This document shows, piece after piece, positions 1 through 7,974 of a stretch of DNA of 64,000 bases (the stretch's first letter is position 1; each line of letters opens with the position of its first letter). Source of the stretch: Colwellia psychrerythraea (lineage in GTDB: Bacteria > Pseudomonadota > Gammaproteobacteria > Enterobacterales > Alteromonadaceae); NCBI RefSeq assembly GCF_000764225.1, contig NZ_JQED01000005.1, positions 62,001-126,000 on the forward strand, given 5' to 3'. Position numbers and translations under genes: made by a program. The notes below the pieces were generated by a model. That model saw nothing but the letters and a program-made list of their open reading frames with translations. It was not told the origin of the DNA and ran no database searches.

Positions 1-3000
1 CTTCTCCAAAGCTATACTTGTTATCAAGTGAACTAGTACCAGCATTAAAACTGTTACTTTCAATAATATTTAACACAGGGTTATTTCCTAGATTAGGGAG
101 TAACAAGTCATTATTAATACTGATCTCTGCACCAGAAAAGTTTTCAGATTTAAGGGTGTTTTGGTTAAAAACAGCAAAATTATCTGGTATACCGTCAGGC
201 ACTCCAGCATCACCCGTTACATCTTGTCCGCTTACCCACTGCATAGCAGTAGCCGTTAAAGTAAAAGATTCTCCTGCTTTTTTAAACCAACTACCATCTG
301 CGTCTTGAGCTAAGGCATTGCTACTATTACTATCATTAGAGAAGTCTAATTTAATACCGAAAGGACGCTCTACAAAGGCGTTTGAACTCACACTAAAGTC
401 TTTTATTAATTTATTACCATCTATGTCTTCCACTTCCACATCTTTTTGCGCGTTAATAATGAATTTTCCTGCATGAGGATAATTCAACGTAAAAATGGCC
501 GTTGAGTCTGTACTAAAATGTAAATCCCGTGCCGTAGCCGTTTCTGTTAAGTTATAACTGTTACCATTATTACCCAGCGCTAAGAAATCTTTACAATCAC
601 CGCCAGCACAGCTATAAGATAAATTCACCGCAACATCGGTATCATCTGGGAAAGTTCCGATACATGCTCCTGTCGTAGTATTAGTTTCTACTGCCCGAAG
701 CGACAGCGTCGTCGCATTAAACCCCTCATCAGAGGGCTTCCCTGAAATTTGCATAGGTATGTCACTGATAATAAAACCACTATCTTTAAAATCAACAATA
801 CACGGTTTGCTATTACTATCCTTACATTCATATTCTTGATCTAAGCTTAACGCTGCATTACCTACAGTAGTATAAGAATAACTTGTTGAGGTGCCATTAT
901 TCCCTGATACGGTAACGGTTTTATTTTCCACACCATTAATCGATAATTTAACATCAACAGCATCTGGATTAATGGTACTGCATGATGCATCAGTACAGGC
1001 CTTGATGATAATCTCATCTGCTTCACAGGTTATCCCTTGTGCATTCAGTGTATTGATTTCAAAGTGATCAATAAAACTATCACAGGGATGAGTTTCACGA
1101 TAAACCTCATCAATTTCAGCTGCGGATAATGCTGAATCATACATTCTTACTTCATCAATTGCGCCAGTAAATCTATTGGCCGTCTCTCCAGAATCGGTTT
1201 CTCCACCAATAGAGGCAATACCCGTATCGATTCCCCAAGTGTCTGTATATGTATTACTTAGCCCAATTTGCCCGTCATTACTAACAACTGTTTGAGCAAC
1301 ACCGTTAACATAAATTTCTCGGGTTTTTGTGTCTAAGTTATGCACTGCAGTGACAAAGGTCCATGTGTCTGCAGCGATGACTGCTGATTGTGTATCAACA
1401 GAAATAGGGATAACATCTCGAGAATAAAAGCGCAGTTTACCACTACCAGGATCTCCCAAACTAAAGGCATACCCTTGCGTATTATTCTCATCATCAGCAA
1501 AAATTCTAGAGCCACTTTGCAAGTTACTTGGTCTTATCCAGGCGGTTATCGTGAAACTACCTTGTTGATTTTCAAAAGAGGTTGGTAACGCCACATAATC
1601 ATTGTTCCCATCAAAAGTACCGTAACCACACGTTCCTGGGTTACCTACAATAGCTGGGAATGACTGAGCCGTATCAGCGCCGTTTTTCGATTGACCGTTA
1701 AAGTTTCCAGTCTCATCGATGACTTCTCCGACAGCGCCAGACCATGAATTTTCATCAAACTGCATATTAAGAATTGCAGCTGCTGGTGTTGGACAATCTC
1801 TTGGCGTTCCGTCATAGTTTAAACCCGCACTTTCATTATCAAATACCGTAAGTACTTGAGCTGCAGTCATAGCTTTATCAAAAATCAATAACTCATCAAC
1901 TAACCCTTCAACTGCTTGGGAAGCATCAAAAGTACCACCCAAAGAGTCTTGTTCTTGCCCCAATATTAGGCTAGTTATATTAAGTGCACCCGTTGATAAT
2001 ATTGCGCTGCCCGTTTGCAATACACCATCACGATAAAATAAGTTCCTGCTACCTGAACGAGTCCAGACTAAATGGTGCCAAACATTTTCTGAAATACTCT
2101 CGGTCGCAATCGATCGAGTCCCACCTTTTATATGAGGGCTGAATACAGTGCTATTTGTAAACCAAAAAATTAATTCATTAAAGCTGGATATACTAGAGCC
2201 AGAAATAATACTTTGCGGACCTGTTTTTGGTGTTTGATACCATAAGGATATTGAAAAATTGCTAAGATTATTCATAGCTTCACTGTCTAAAGTAATGTAA
2301 TCATTAATACCCGTAGCAGTTAGATCTGCAGCTTTACAAATAAAGCCCTCTGTGGGTGTTACATTTACCGCAGTAGCATGATAATCATTACCACTAATAT
2401 CGATAATTGAGTCATCAGCATCCCAATTAAGTTCATCAAAGTGAAGATCTAATACCGGAGAAGGAAAAACTGGAATAGGGCAATCTCGAGTACTACCGTC
2501 ATAACCCAAGCCTGCATTTTGGTTATCATAAATACTAGCTATTTCATCAGACGTTATAGCAGAATCAAAGATTAACAATTCATCGAGTAAACCATCAAAT
2601 GCTTGGCTAGAAGAAAAACCTCCACCAACAGAGTCTTGTTCTTGCCCTAAAATTAGGCTTTGTATATTTAAAGGCAAGGTCGTCAGTGAAACACAACCTA
2701 CTAATTGTTTATCTACAAATAAGCAATTTTGACTACCCTCTCGCGTCCAAACTATGTGTTGCCAATTATCATCTGCAATTGAGGGTGTGGTAATTACTCC
2801 GTTTTGGGTGCCTTTTAAATAAGGGCGAAAACTAGTGTGATTCGTAAACCACAGAATTAGCTCATTACTACTATTATTACCTGCACCTGAGAGAATACTC
2901 TGAGTGGAAGTTTTACTGGTTTGTGACCATAAAGAAATACTAAAGTCTGTTTTTCCAGTTAAAATATCTTTATCTAACACCGCATAATCACTTGTCCCTG

Positions 3001-3544
3001 TAGCACTTAGATCTATAGCATTACACACCTTGCCTTCTACTGGTTGACTATTTTTTGCCTGCCCATGAAAACCACCGATGCTATCTATGATCTCGTCAGG
3101 CGTATCATTATATTCTGTTTCATCAAAACGGTATTCCGCAATTAAACTAGAAACGACAATGCCATCTGGAACGGAAAAAATATCGCTAGCAGAGCCATTA
3201 TCACAACCATTTTTTCGATGGGCATAAAATGAAATGTTATAGCTGCCTGCAATTGTGGGTGCTGTAATGTCAAAAGAATCTGTATGAATACCGGCGCTAG
3301 TTTCGTTATCTGTATCTACACAGATTGTAGATCCACTTGGAACTAGAACATAGGACGTGGATTTCCAATGGCTGTTATTGCCACCTCCTGAAGTAGTGAC
3401 TTCAATAGCTACAGTAACTGTTTCGCCAGCAGCAACATTTGTCGTTGTACTTCCATTTAGCAATACGCTATTAATAACCCTAGCCGCTTGAGCAGGTAAT
3501 GAAAGGCAATATAATAATATGGCAAATACCAAGGCACTTTTCAC
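1..3544 (-). CDS. mshQ: MSHA pilus locus large adhesin-like protein MshQ (3' end outside window)
   Basis: This is a long open frame with no stop from 3544 to the window edge, about 1181 residues visible. I chose the GTG start because it has an AAAGGA-type ribosome site 7-8 bases upstream and gives a clean signal peptide (MKSALVFAILLYC...PAQA, about 20 residues). After a beta-rich N-terminal part (about 21-125), three LamG/concanavalin-like repeats follow at about 128-360, 362-590 and 590-820, each opening with an (L/A)-x-F-D-E strand and separated by Y-D-G-(S/T)-x-R-D-C-P linkers. From about 825 onward it resembles the DUF6701 region of MshQ. It is the last gene of the MSHA locus; GTG overlaps the TGA of the preceding small ORF by four bases. 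Family knowledge places MshQ at the cell surface with the MSHA pilus; its exact role is not settled. Confidence 0.85.
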   Translation of the reverse strand, partial: MKSALVFAILLYCLSLPAQAARVINSVLLNGSTTTNVAAGETVTVAIEVTTSGGGNNSHWKSTSYVLVPSGSTICVDTDNETSAGIHTDSFDITAPTIAGSYNISFYAHRKNGCDNGSASDIFSVPDGIVVSSLIAEYRFDETEYNDTPDEIIDSIGGFHGQAKNSQPVEGKVCNAIDLSATGTSDYAVLDKDILTGKTDFSISLWSQTSKTSTQSILSGAGNNSSNELILWFTNHTSFRPYLKGTQNGVITTPSIADDNWQHIVWTREGSQNCLFVDKQLVGCVSLTTLPLNIQSLILGQEQDSVGGGFSSSQAFDGLLDELLIFDSAITSDEIASIYDNQNAGLGYDGSTRDCPIPVFPSPVLDLHFDELNWDADDSIIDISGNDYHATAVNVTPTEGFICKAADLTATGINDYITLDSEAMNNLSNFSISLWYQTPKTGPQSIISGSSISSFNELIFWFTNSTVFSPHIKGGTRSIATESISENVWHHLVWTRSGSRNLFYRDGVLQTGSAILSTGALNITSLILGQEQDSLGGTFDASQAVEGLVDELLIFDKAMTAAQVLTVFDNESAGLNYDGTPRDCPTPAAAILNMQFDENSWSGAVGEVIDETGNFNGQSKNGADTAQSFPAIVGNPGTCGYGTFDGNNDYVALPTSFENQQGSFTITAWIRPSNLQSGSRIFADDENNTQGYAFSLGDPGSGKLRFYSRDVIPISVDTQSAVIAADTWTFVTAVHNLDTKTREIYVNGVAQTVVSNDGQIGLSNTYTDTWGIDTGIASIGGETDSGETANRFTGAIDEVRMYDSALSAAEIDEVYRETHPCDSFIDHFEINTLNAQGITCEADEIIIKACTDASCSTINPDAVDVKLSINGVENKTVTVSGNNGTSTSYSYTTVGNAALSLDQEYECKDSNSKPCIVDFKDSGFIISDIPMQISGKPSDEGFNATTLSLRAVETNTTTGACIGTFPDDTDVAVNLSYSCAGGDCKDFLALGNNGNSYNLTETATARDLHFSTDSTAIFTLNYPHAGKFIINAQKDVEVEDIDGNKLIKDFSVSSNAFVERPFGIKLDFSNDSNSSNALAQDADGSWFKKAGESFTLTATAMQWVSGQDVTGDAGVPDGIPDNFAVFNQNTLKSENFSGAEISINNDLLLPNLGNNPVLNIIESNSFNAGTSSLDNKYSFGE

Positions 3545-3723
3545 AACGAAGTTCCTTTCGATTTTATCTGACTAAACTGCATCCATTCGCTGTAATTCGA
3601 GGTATAACTAAAAAAATAATTCAGATGTTCAATACTGATAACGGTTAATTTATCTACTCGATTTTGAACAAAATTTACGTAAGGAAAAGTTACAGAAGGG
3701 AGACAAATACTTAAAAAACACAT
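3541..3723 (-). CDS. Small unknown ORF coupled to mshQ
   Basis: A 60-codon ORF that I do not recognise. It starts directly after the stop of the upstream 123-residue gene (TAA immediately followed by ATG), has a GAGGAG ribosome site about 8 bases before the ATG, and its TGA overlaps the GTG of mshQ (GTGA). This tight spacing suggests it is translated and couples the two neighbours. The product starts with a short hydrophobic Cys-containing stretch (MCFLSICLPSV) followed by a Tyr/Asn/Ser-rich part with no motif I can name. It could be a real minor component, or a remnant of the 3' end of the upstream gene kept for translational coupling. Confidence 0.45.
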   Translation of the reverse strand: MCFLSICLPSVTFPYVNFVQNRVDKLTVISIEHLNYFFSYTSNYSEWMQFSQIKSKGTSL

Positions 3724-4095
3724 TTATAAACTCCTCGCTTCAGATTGGAGGGTTCTATTACTAACACTATCTTTAATATTATTCACTAGTGCCGAACTAG
3801 CGCATTTATCTATAATCATTAAGCGATAAAACATGTCGCCTATTTGTTGGTACACAGCATACCAGCTACCTGATGCTTCAGCATTACAATAATAGGGATT
3901 GTCTATTTTCATTTTCGATGTGGAAAAATTATGGGATTTTAACAATGCAGCCAACGAGGCTCTAGTCGCTAAGACTGTCAATATTGTATTAACAAATATG
4001 GGTAACACTATAGAATTACCTTGCTGATTAATTCTATTTAGTAAATTGACAGGAGGTCTATTTTCAGGAAATTGTTGAAGAGGATTAGACATCAC
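3724..4095 (-). CDS. Divergent MshP-like protein
   Basis: A 123-residue product; a GTG at 4095 is followed by an ATG at 4092 that may be the real start. No strong ribosome site is visible. A hydrophobic segment at about 30-50 (GNSIVLPIFVNTIL...) follows a Q-Q-G and resembles the N-terminal helix of MshP in the same locus. The C-terminus (F/Y-Y...C...NRTLQSEARSL) matches the pattern at the end of the true MshP (VYYT...C...SRTIEIKARRL). I infer a diverged MshP paralogue or pilin-like accessory protein. It lies after a terminator, so it probably has its own promoter (a TATAAAT stretch lies about 25-30 bases upstream). It is followed without gap by the 60-codon ORF and mshQ. Confidence 0.5.
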   Translation of the reverse strand: MMSNPLQQFPENRPPVNLLNRINQQGNSIVLPIFVNTILTVLATRASLAALLKSHNFSTSKMKIDNPYYCNAEASGSWYAVYQQIGDMFYRLMIIDKCASSALVNNIKDSVSNRTLQSEARSL

Positions 4096-4170
4096 GACGT
4101 TAATGCTACAATTTATATGACAGAAGTTAGTACAAAGGTAACGCTAAGCACTTATTTTTGCAATATAAAG

Positions 4171-4202
4171 CATAAAAAAAGCCCTGTAAACAGAGCTTTC
4201 TC
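4171..4202 (-). terminator. Intrinsic terminator after the PEP-CTERM gene
   Basis: On the minus strand a hairpin (AAAGCTCTG - TTTA - CAGGGCTTT, one G-T type mismatch) runs into seven T residues. It sits about 40 bases past the stop of the PEP-CTERM gene and would separate it from the MshP-like gene and mshQ. Confidence 0.7.
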
Positions 4203-4238
4203 AGAAGAGTGGTCTAGTACATGAACGATATCGTAGAA

Positions 4239-4841
4239 CTAAACTGATTTCTTTCTCAACTTAGTGTGTAATAAGATAAAAGCTGATGCAAAAATAAGTA
4301 TAGTTAAAGGTTCTGGGATAGGCGTTGGACTAATACCGGCAGTTGGTGCTTCTCTGACATAAAAAGTTTCTTGTCCGCCAAAAAGGCCACTCATAAATGA
4401 CCCCTCAACAGTCCACTCACTATTTACAAAATCTGAATTAAAGTCAGCTACATCAACATGCTCATAATTAGAATTAAAAAATTCAACTGAGTGAATGATA
4501 TCGCCACTATCGTTAGTAAAATCAGCTAACGTTAATTCATTCTTTAAAATATTAAGTAATGCATTATCTGCAAATAGCCAATTTTTTTGCAATTCAGGTG
4601 CATATAAAGTATTTCCCCCTGAAGTTTCTAAGTTAACAGGCGAAACCCAAGCCCAATCGTAACCTTTATAATTAATGTAATTAACACCTAACAAATCATC
4701 AGTAAGATGATCTTCAGCATTACTATAATCAGCGGAATCTATCTCTACTTGAGTTAAATTAGTGATCAAGGTCGCTTGAGAAAGGGAAGAAAAGGAAAGA
4801 GCGACAATAAAAATCACGATATATACTACAAATTTATTCAT
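4239..4841 (-). CDS. PEP-CTERM sorting domain protein
   Basis: A 200-residue secreted protein. It has a signal peptide (1 to about 23, ending SLSQA) and a classic C-terminal PEP-CTERM tripartite signal: I-P-E-P near 172, a hydrophobic stretch (LTILIFASAFILL) and a basic tail (KLRKKS). Proteins of this kind are known substrates of exosortase (EpsH/XrtA) in Gram-negative bacteria that make extracellular polymers; no exosortase is in this window. The central region is acidic and Asn-rich, with no cysteine and no domain I recognise. It is inserted between mshP and mshQ, where MSHA loci of Vibrio have nothing. There is 164 bp to mshP and a terminator downstream, so it may be its own transcription unit. 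Its link to the pilus is inferred from position only. Confidence 0.8.
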   Translation of the reverse strand: MNKFVVYIVIFIVALSFSSLSQATLITNLTQVEIDSADYSNAEDHLTDDLLGVNYINYKGYDWAWVSPVNLETSGGNTLYAPELQKNWLFADNALLNILKNELTLADFTNDSGDIIHSVEFFNSNYEHVDVADFNSDFVNSEWTVEGSFMSGLFGGQETFYVREAPTAGISPTPIPEPLTILIFASAFILLHTKLRKKSV

Positions 4842-5005
4842 TTAAAACTCCGAGCGAGGGATACAACATATCATTATACTATTACCAACAGTTAGGCAAA
4901 ATTCAAGCCAAGAAAAAAACATCATTATATTCAATCAACTAAGAGCAGTAACTTTGACGCAATTAGATTTTTTGTAAAAAAAACAGACACTAAATTAAAG
5001 AGAAA

Positions 5006-5446
5006 TTATTCTAAACGTCTAGCTTTAATTTCGATTGTTCTTGAAGTAAAAACCTCTGCTACATTGCACTGACCCGTGCTGGTAATAGTATAATAAACAA
5101 TATCATCGACAGTAGGCCCCTCGACGCAGTCAACATCTATAGCCACGCAGTTTTCTAATCCCTGTACCGTAGAGAATTCATTATACAAAGTATTTTGTGT
5201 ACATTGGACACTGCCCGGTAATAAAGGAAAAACCTCACTCAGTTTTCTTTGCGCTCCCGCTTGAGCGGCTTGATAAGCTCGAGTACCAATAACTTCATAA
5301 ACAATAGTTTCTGAGTTAGCGCTAATCATTCTGACTAGCGCGGCTCCCAATAAGGTAGTCACAACGATGATAAAAAGAGCAAGCACCAAAGCACTGCCGC
5401 GTTGTTTATCTGATATTACCGTTCTTATTGATAGTTTAGGGCACAT
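5006..5446 (-). CDS. mshP: MSHA biogenesis protein MshP
   Basis: 146 residues. A type IV pilin-like N-terminal helix (QRGSALVLALFIIVVTTLLG, about 16-35) follows a short basic leader but lacks the G-F-T-L-I-E cleavage motif, as is usual for MshP and the PilX/GspK-type minor components. The remainder is a small disulfide-capable domain (four Cys) ending SRTIEIKARRLE. The start overlaps the end of mshO by 11 bases, so it belongs to the mshA2-C-D-O-P operon. Family knowledge: a minor pilin-like component thought to act at the pilus tip or in initiation in the inner membrane and periplasm. Confidence 0.85.
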   Translation of the reverse strand: MCPKLSIRTVISDKQRGSALVLALFIIVVTTLLGAALVRMISANSETIVYEVIGTRAYQAAQAGAQRKLSEVFPLLPGSVQCTQNTLYNEFSTVQGLENCVAIDVDCVEGPTVDDIVYYTITSTGQCNVAEVFTSRTIEIKARRLE

Positions 5447-6185
5447 TTAGCACCTGTATTTCATTATTAAAGGTGACTTGCTCACTATTTTTTTCAAATC
5501 TAAAATGCGTTTGCACCATAGCATTACGCTGCAAAGTTGCAGGCTGAATCTCAAACGGGTTAGTATTAACTATATCTTCTGCCATCAAAATGCCATTTCT
5601 TGTTAGGTTTCCACCTATTAAACAATACTCAACCGTATCATTTATATTGATAAAATATAGCCTTTGAGTAGGTGAATCTTCTGAAAATTGAACACTATTT
5701 TCTAAAGTTATTACTCGTTCATCATTTGGAGGGCTAATACTGCTAACATCGAAGACTTTATCATTGCTATCGTATACATCTTCAGGGTTTAATGGATAAA
5801 CAACGACGCTCCAATTAATATCAGAGGTTTCACCGAAGGTTTCATCAAACTCGATAATATTAACCGTATTACTATTACTTTCAGGTGCTACAGGGATGTT
5901 TGTGTAAGTAGTGCTTTCAATGATAGGTGTAAATTCTAAACATTGATTTACGTTTGTAAGTCTTAGACTATTAGGCAGTGCATTACGAATATCTCTGTTC
6001 AAGCGTTCAATAGCAAAGCGTGCTGAGGATACTAACTGCTCTCTAGCAGTTGATTCAGTATAAATTTGTGTCGAAAGTGAAACGAAGGTACTAATTCCCG
6101 CAGCAAGTACCCCTAAAATAATAATGACAACTATCATTTCAATTAAGGTAAAACCCGATGATTTTTTTGGTCCTAGCAACTTCAT
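5436..6185 (-). CDS. mshO: MSHA minor pilin MshO
   Basis: 249 residues with a prepilin signal: basic leader ending in G, then FTLIEMIVVIIILGVLAAGI (cleavage at about residue 11, Glu at mature position 5). This places it among substrates of the prepilin peptidase PilD. The large C-terminal part is variable and has Cys residues near 108 and 187. It shares one base with mshD upstream and overlaps mshP downstream by 11 bases. MshO is a predicted minor (tip) pilin of the MSHA type IVa pilus. Identification rests on order (C-D-O-P) and the PilW-like architecture. Confidence 0.85.
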   Translation of the reverse strand: MKLLGPKKSSGFTLIEMIVVIIILGVLAAGISTFVSLSTQIYTESTAREQLVSSARFAIERLNRDIRNALPNSLRLTNVNQCLEFTPIIESTTYTNIPVAPESNSNTVNIIEFDETFGETSDINWSVVVYPLNPEDVYDSNDKVFDVSSISPPNDERVITLENSVQFSEDSPTQRLYFININDTVEYCLIGGNLTRNGILMAEDIVNTNPFEIQPATLQRNAMVQTHFRFEKNSEQVTFNNEIQVLNVP

Positions 6186-6748
6186 CAGAAATTCGCTCTA
6201 TAGGTTGAGAAACTCATGGAAAAATCGGTCGGTGTGGTAATGGTTACGGTAATTAGTTTCGCTGTTGATATATCATTTGGAAAACTTCCATCATAATTAG
6301 CATCATTGCGAACGGTAATCCTCATTGAATAACCTAAATATAAATCTATTACTACTCCTTGTGAGTTCTCAATCTCCCCTGCAGCGTACACCAAGCCATC
6401 ATAGTCATCGACATCATTAAAAATAGCTCTCGTTTCTTCAACCCCAGATATAGTATCTGGCCCCATATCAGTAGAACAGTCATCTGCACCTGCATCACCA
6501 CAGCGAACTCGTCCACCAGCCATGTCTGAATTCTCATCAAAGGCTTTGTTTTGAATTTCATTGAGTACCGACTGTGCTAATTCTGCTGCTTTTACTTGAT
6601 GTAATTGGTCAGCACTTTGCTGTGAAACAGGATAAATAAGTGTGGTGAGTACAGAGAAAGATATCGCTAAAACAACCATACCAACAATCGTCTCTATTAA
6701 CGTGAAACCTTTATGGCGTAGATAAAAACCCAAACGACTAATTTGCAT
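6185..6748 (-). CDS. mshD: MSHA minor pilin MshD
   Basis: 187 residues with a prepilin motif (KGFTLIETIVGMVVLAISF, cleavage at about residue 14). After the long N-terminal helix there is an acidic globular head with a Cys pair near 84 and 91. It starts within the last codons of mshC (11-base overlap) and shares one base with mshO. Matches MshD/PilV-type minor pilins by size and position. Predicted to be processed by PilD and to assemble at the pilus tip. Confidence 0.85.
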   Translation of the reverse strand: MQISRLGFYLRHKGFTLIETIVGMVVLAISFSVLTTLIYPVSQQSADQLHQVKAAELAQSVLNEIQNKAFDENSDMAGGRVRCGDAGADDCSTDMGPDTISGVEETRAIFNDVDDYDGLVYAAGEIENSQGVVIDLYLGYSMRITVRNDANYDGSFPNDISTAKLITVTITTPTDFSMSFSTYRANF

Positions 6749-7322
6749 TTATATAGCCTTCTGAGTTTATAAGAATTTCTAGTGAGTTTTCTCCTGTTAC
6801 TGTGATTGTAATTTCACAGGGATCTTCGACAATGCAACCTATTGGCCTACCCAATGTCGAGAAATTGAAACTAGTTAGACCTTCAGAAAGTGTAAAACCA
6901 ACACTGTGTTTGCTATCAATCACTACTCTGGTGGTCTCACCTGCATAGCAAATTGTCTTGTCGTCTGATGTGTAACAGAGTTCGGGATGATCTACATTAG
7001 ATATTCGACACCTTTCAACAGCATTTTCATCTGGGACAGTATCTTGCAAGCCTATGATATAAGGGATGGTTTGAATATGAACTTGATTGCACATTTCGTC
7101 ATTAGTTTGCTGCATTGAACGCAGCTGAATTGCTCTTAATTTAGTGATTATCTCATCACGATAAGTAAACTCTTCAAAACCGTTTGAGCTAAAAAATTTT
7201 GGCAGCACTGTTACCGACATGATTGATATAAGAATAATAACAACAATCAACTCAATCAGCGTAAAACCTAAAGCTTTTTGGTTATTCGAACGGTTTAAGT
7301 TTTTAGAATGCATTAAATACAA
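6738..7322 (-). CDS. mshC: MSHA minor pilin MshC
   Basis: 194 residues with the prepilin motif LGFTLIELIVVIILISIMSVT (cleavage after the Gly near residue 19). The head domain has several cysteines (about 98-165) that could form disulfides. The start overlaps the end of the upstream pilin gene by 10 bases, and the end overlaps mshD by 11 bases. Position and GspH-like organisation identify it as MshC. Confidence 0.85.
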   Translation of the reverse strand: MYLMHSKNLNRSNNQKALGFTLIELIVVIILISIMSVTVLPKFFSSNGFEEFTYRDEIITKLRAIQLRSMQQTNDEMCNQVHIQTIPYIIGLQDTVPDENAVERCRISNVDHPELCYTSDDKTICYAGETTRVVIDSKHSVGFTLSEGLTSFNFSTLGRPIGCIVEDPCEITITVTGENSLEILINSEGYINAN

Positions 7323-7828
7323 TCATTGACATTAAACGAAGGACTTTGACCAGGTCCTTCTGGTATTTGATAAACCACAATGCAAGGATCTTCGATAGTA
7401 GTCGGTGTAACAGGATCCTTATAATCTTCTTCAAAATAGACAAGTAAAGTTTTAATACTTGTACCTAACTTATGATATTTATATGTTCCCGCAGCATCAA
7501 GTGGTACTAGCCTTTCAAATTCATCCTCATCACCAATAGGGTAACCATATGTGATAAATAACTCGCCATTCCCATAAAATCCAGCCTCATCACCAATATT
7601 TACGGTATTTGAAGTACTAAAAGCCTCTTTATGATTACCTTTAACAATTGACTTGCCATAAACAAGTGCAGCAGCACTTTGCATAGCCGCTTGCACTCCA
7701 TACAATGTTGAAGTTTTTGCATCTGCTTTTAAGTTCATGAATTTAGGAGCAGCCGTCACCGCTAATATGCCTAAAATAACAATCACTACGACTAGCTCAA
7801 TTAAAGTAAAGCCCTTATTATTCATCAT
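7313..7828 (-). CDS. Second MshA-like pilin (MshA paralogue)
   Basis: 171 residues. The leader is only six residues before a mature start F-T-L-I-E-L; the first 30 residues (GFTLIELVVVIVILGILAVT...) are essentially identical to those of the MshA encoded at 9892-10365, but the C-terminal head is unrelated in detail, longer and more acidic, with a C-terminal disulfide pair (Cys near 148 and 170). It heads the mshC-D-O-P operon and is divergent from the glycosyltransferase-like gene. Vibrio MSHA loci have one mshA here. Likely an alternative major pilin or an abundant minor pilin that arose by duplication of mshA. Confidence 0.8.
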   Translation of the reverse strand: MMNNKGFTLIELVVVIVILGILAVTAAPKFMNLKADAKTSTLYGVQAAMQSAAALVYGKSIVKGNHKEAFSTSNTVNIGDEAGFYGNGELFITYGYPIGDEDEFERLVPLDAAGTYKYHKLGTSIKTLLVYFEEDYKDPVTPTTIEDPCIVVYQIPEGPGQSPSFNVNDCI

Positions 7829-7974
7829 ATGTCTCTATCTAATTTCGCATGAGATTAGTGTAAGTAACCAATTTAGTATCAACAAACTTATTACCAAAAA
7901 TTTAATTAATATCTTACAACACTTTAGCTATAGATTGTATACTCAATCACCGTATTTTATAACCAGTATTTATT

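Noticed and set aside
18..308. 96-codon plus-strand ORF at the left edge
   Set aside because: It is antisense to mshQ, whose frame gives a continuous DUF6701-like protein there.
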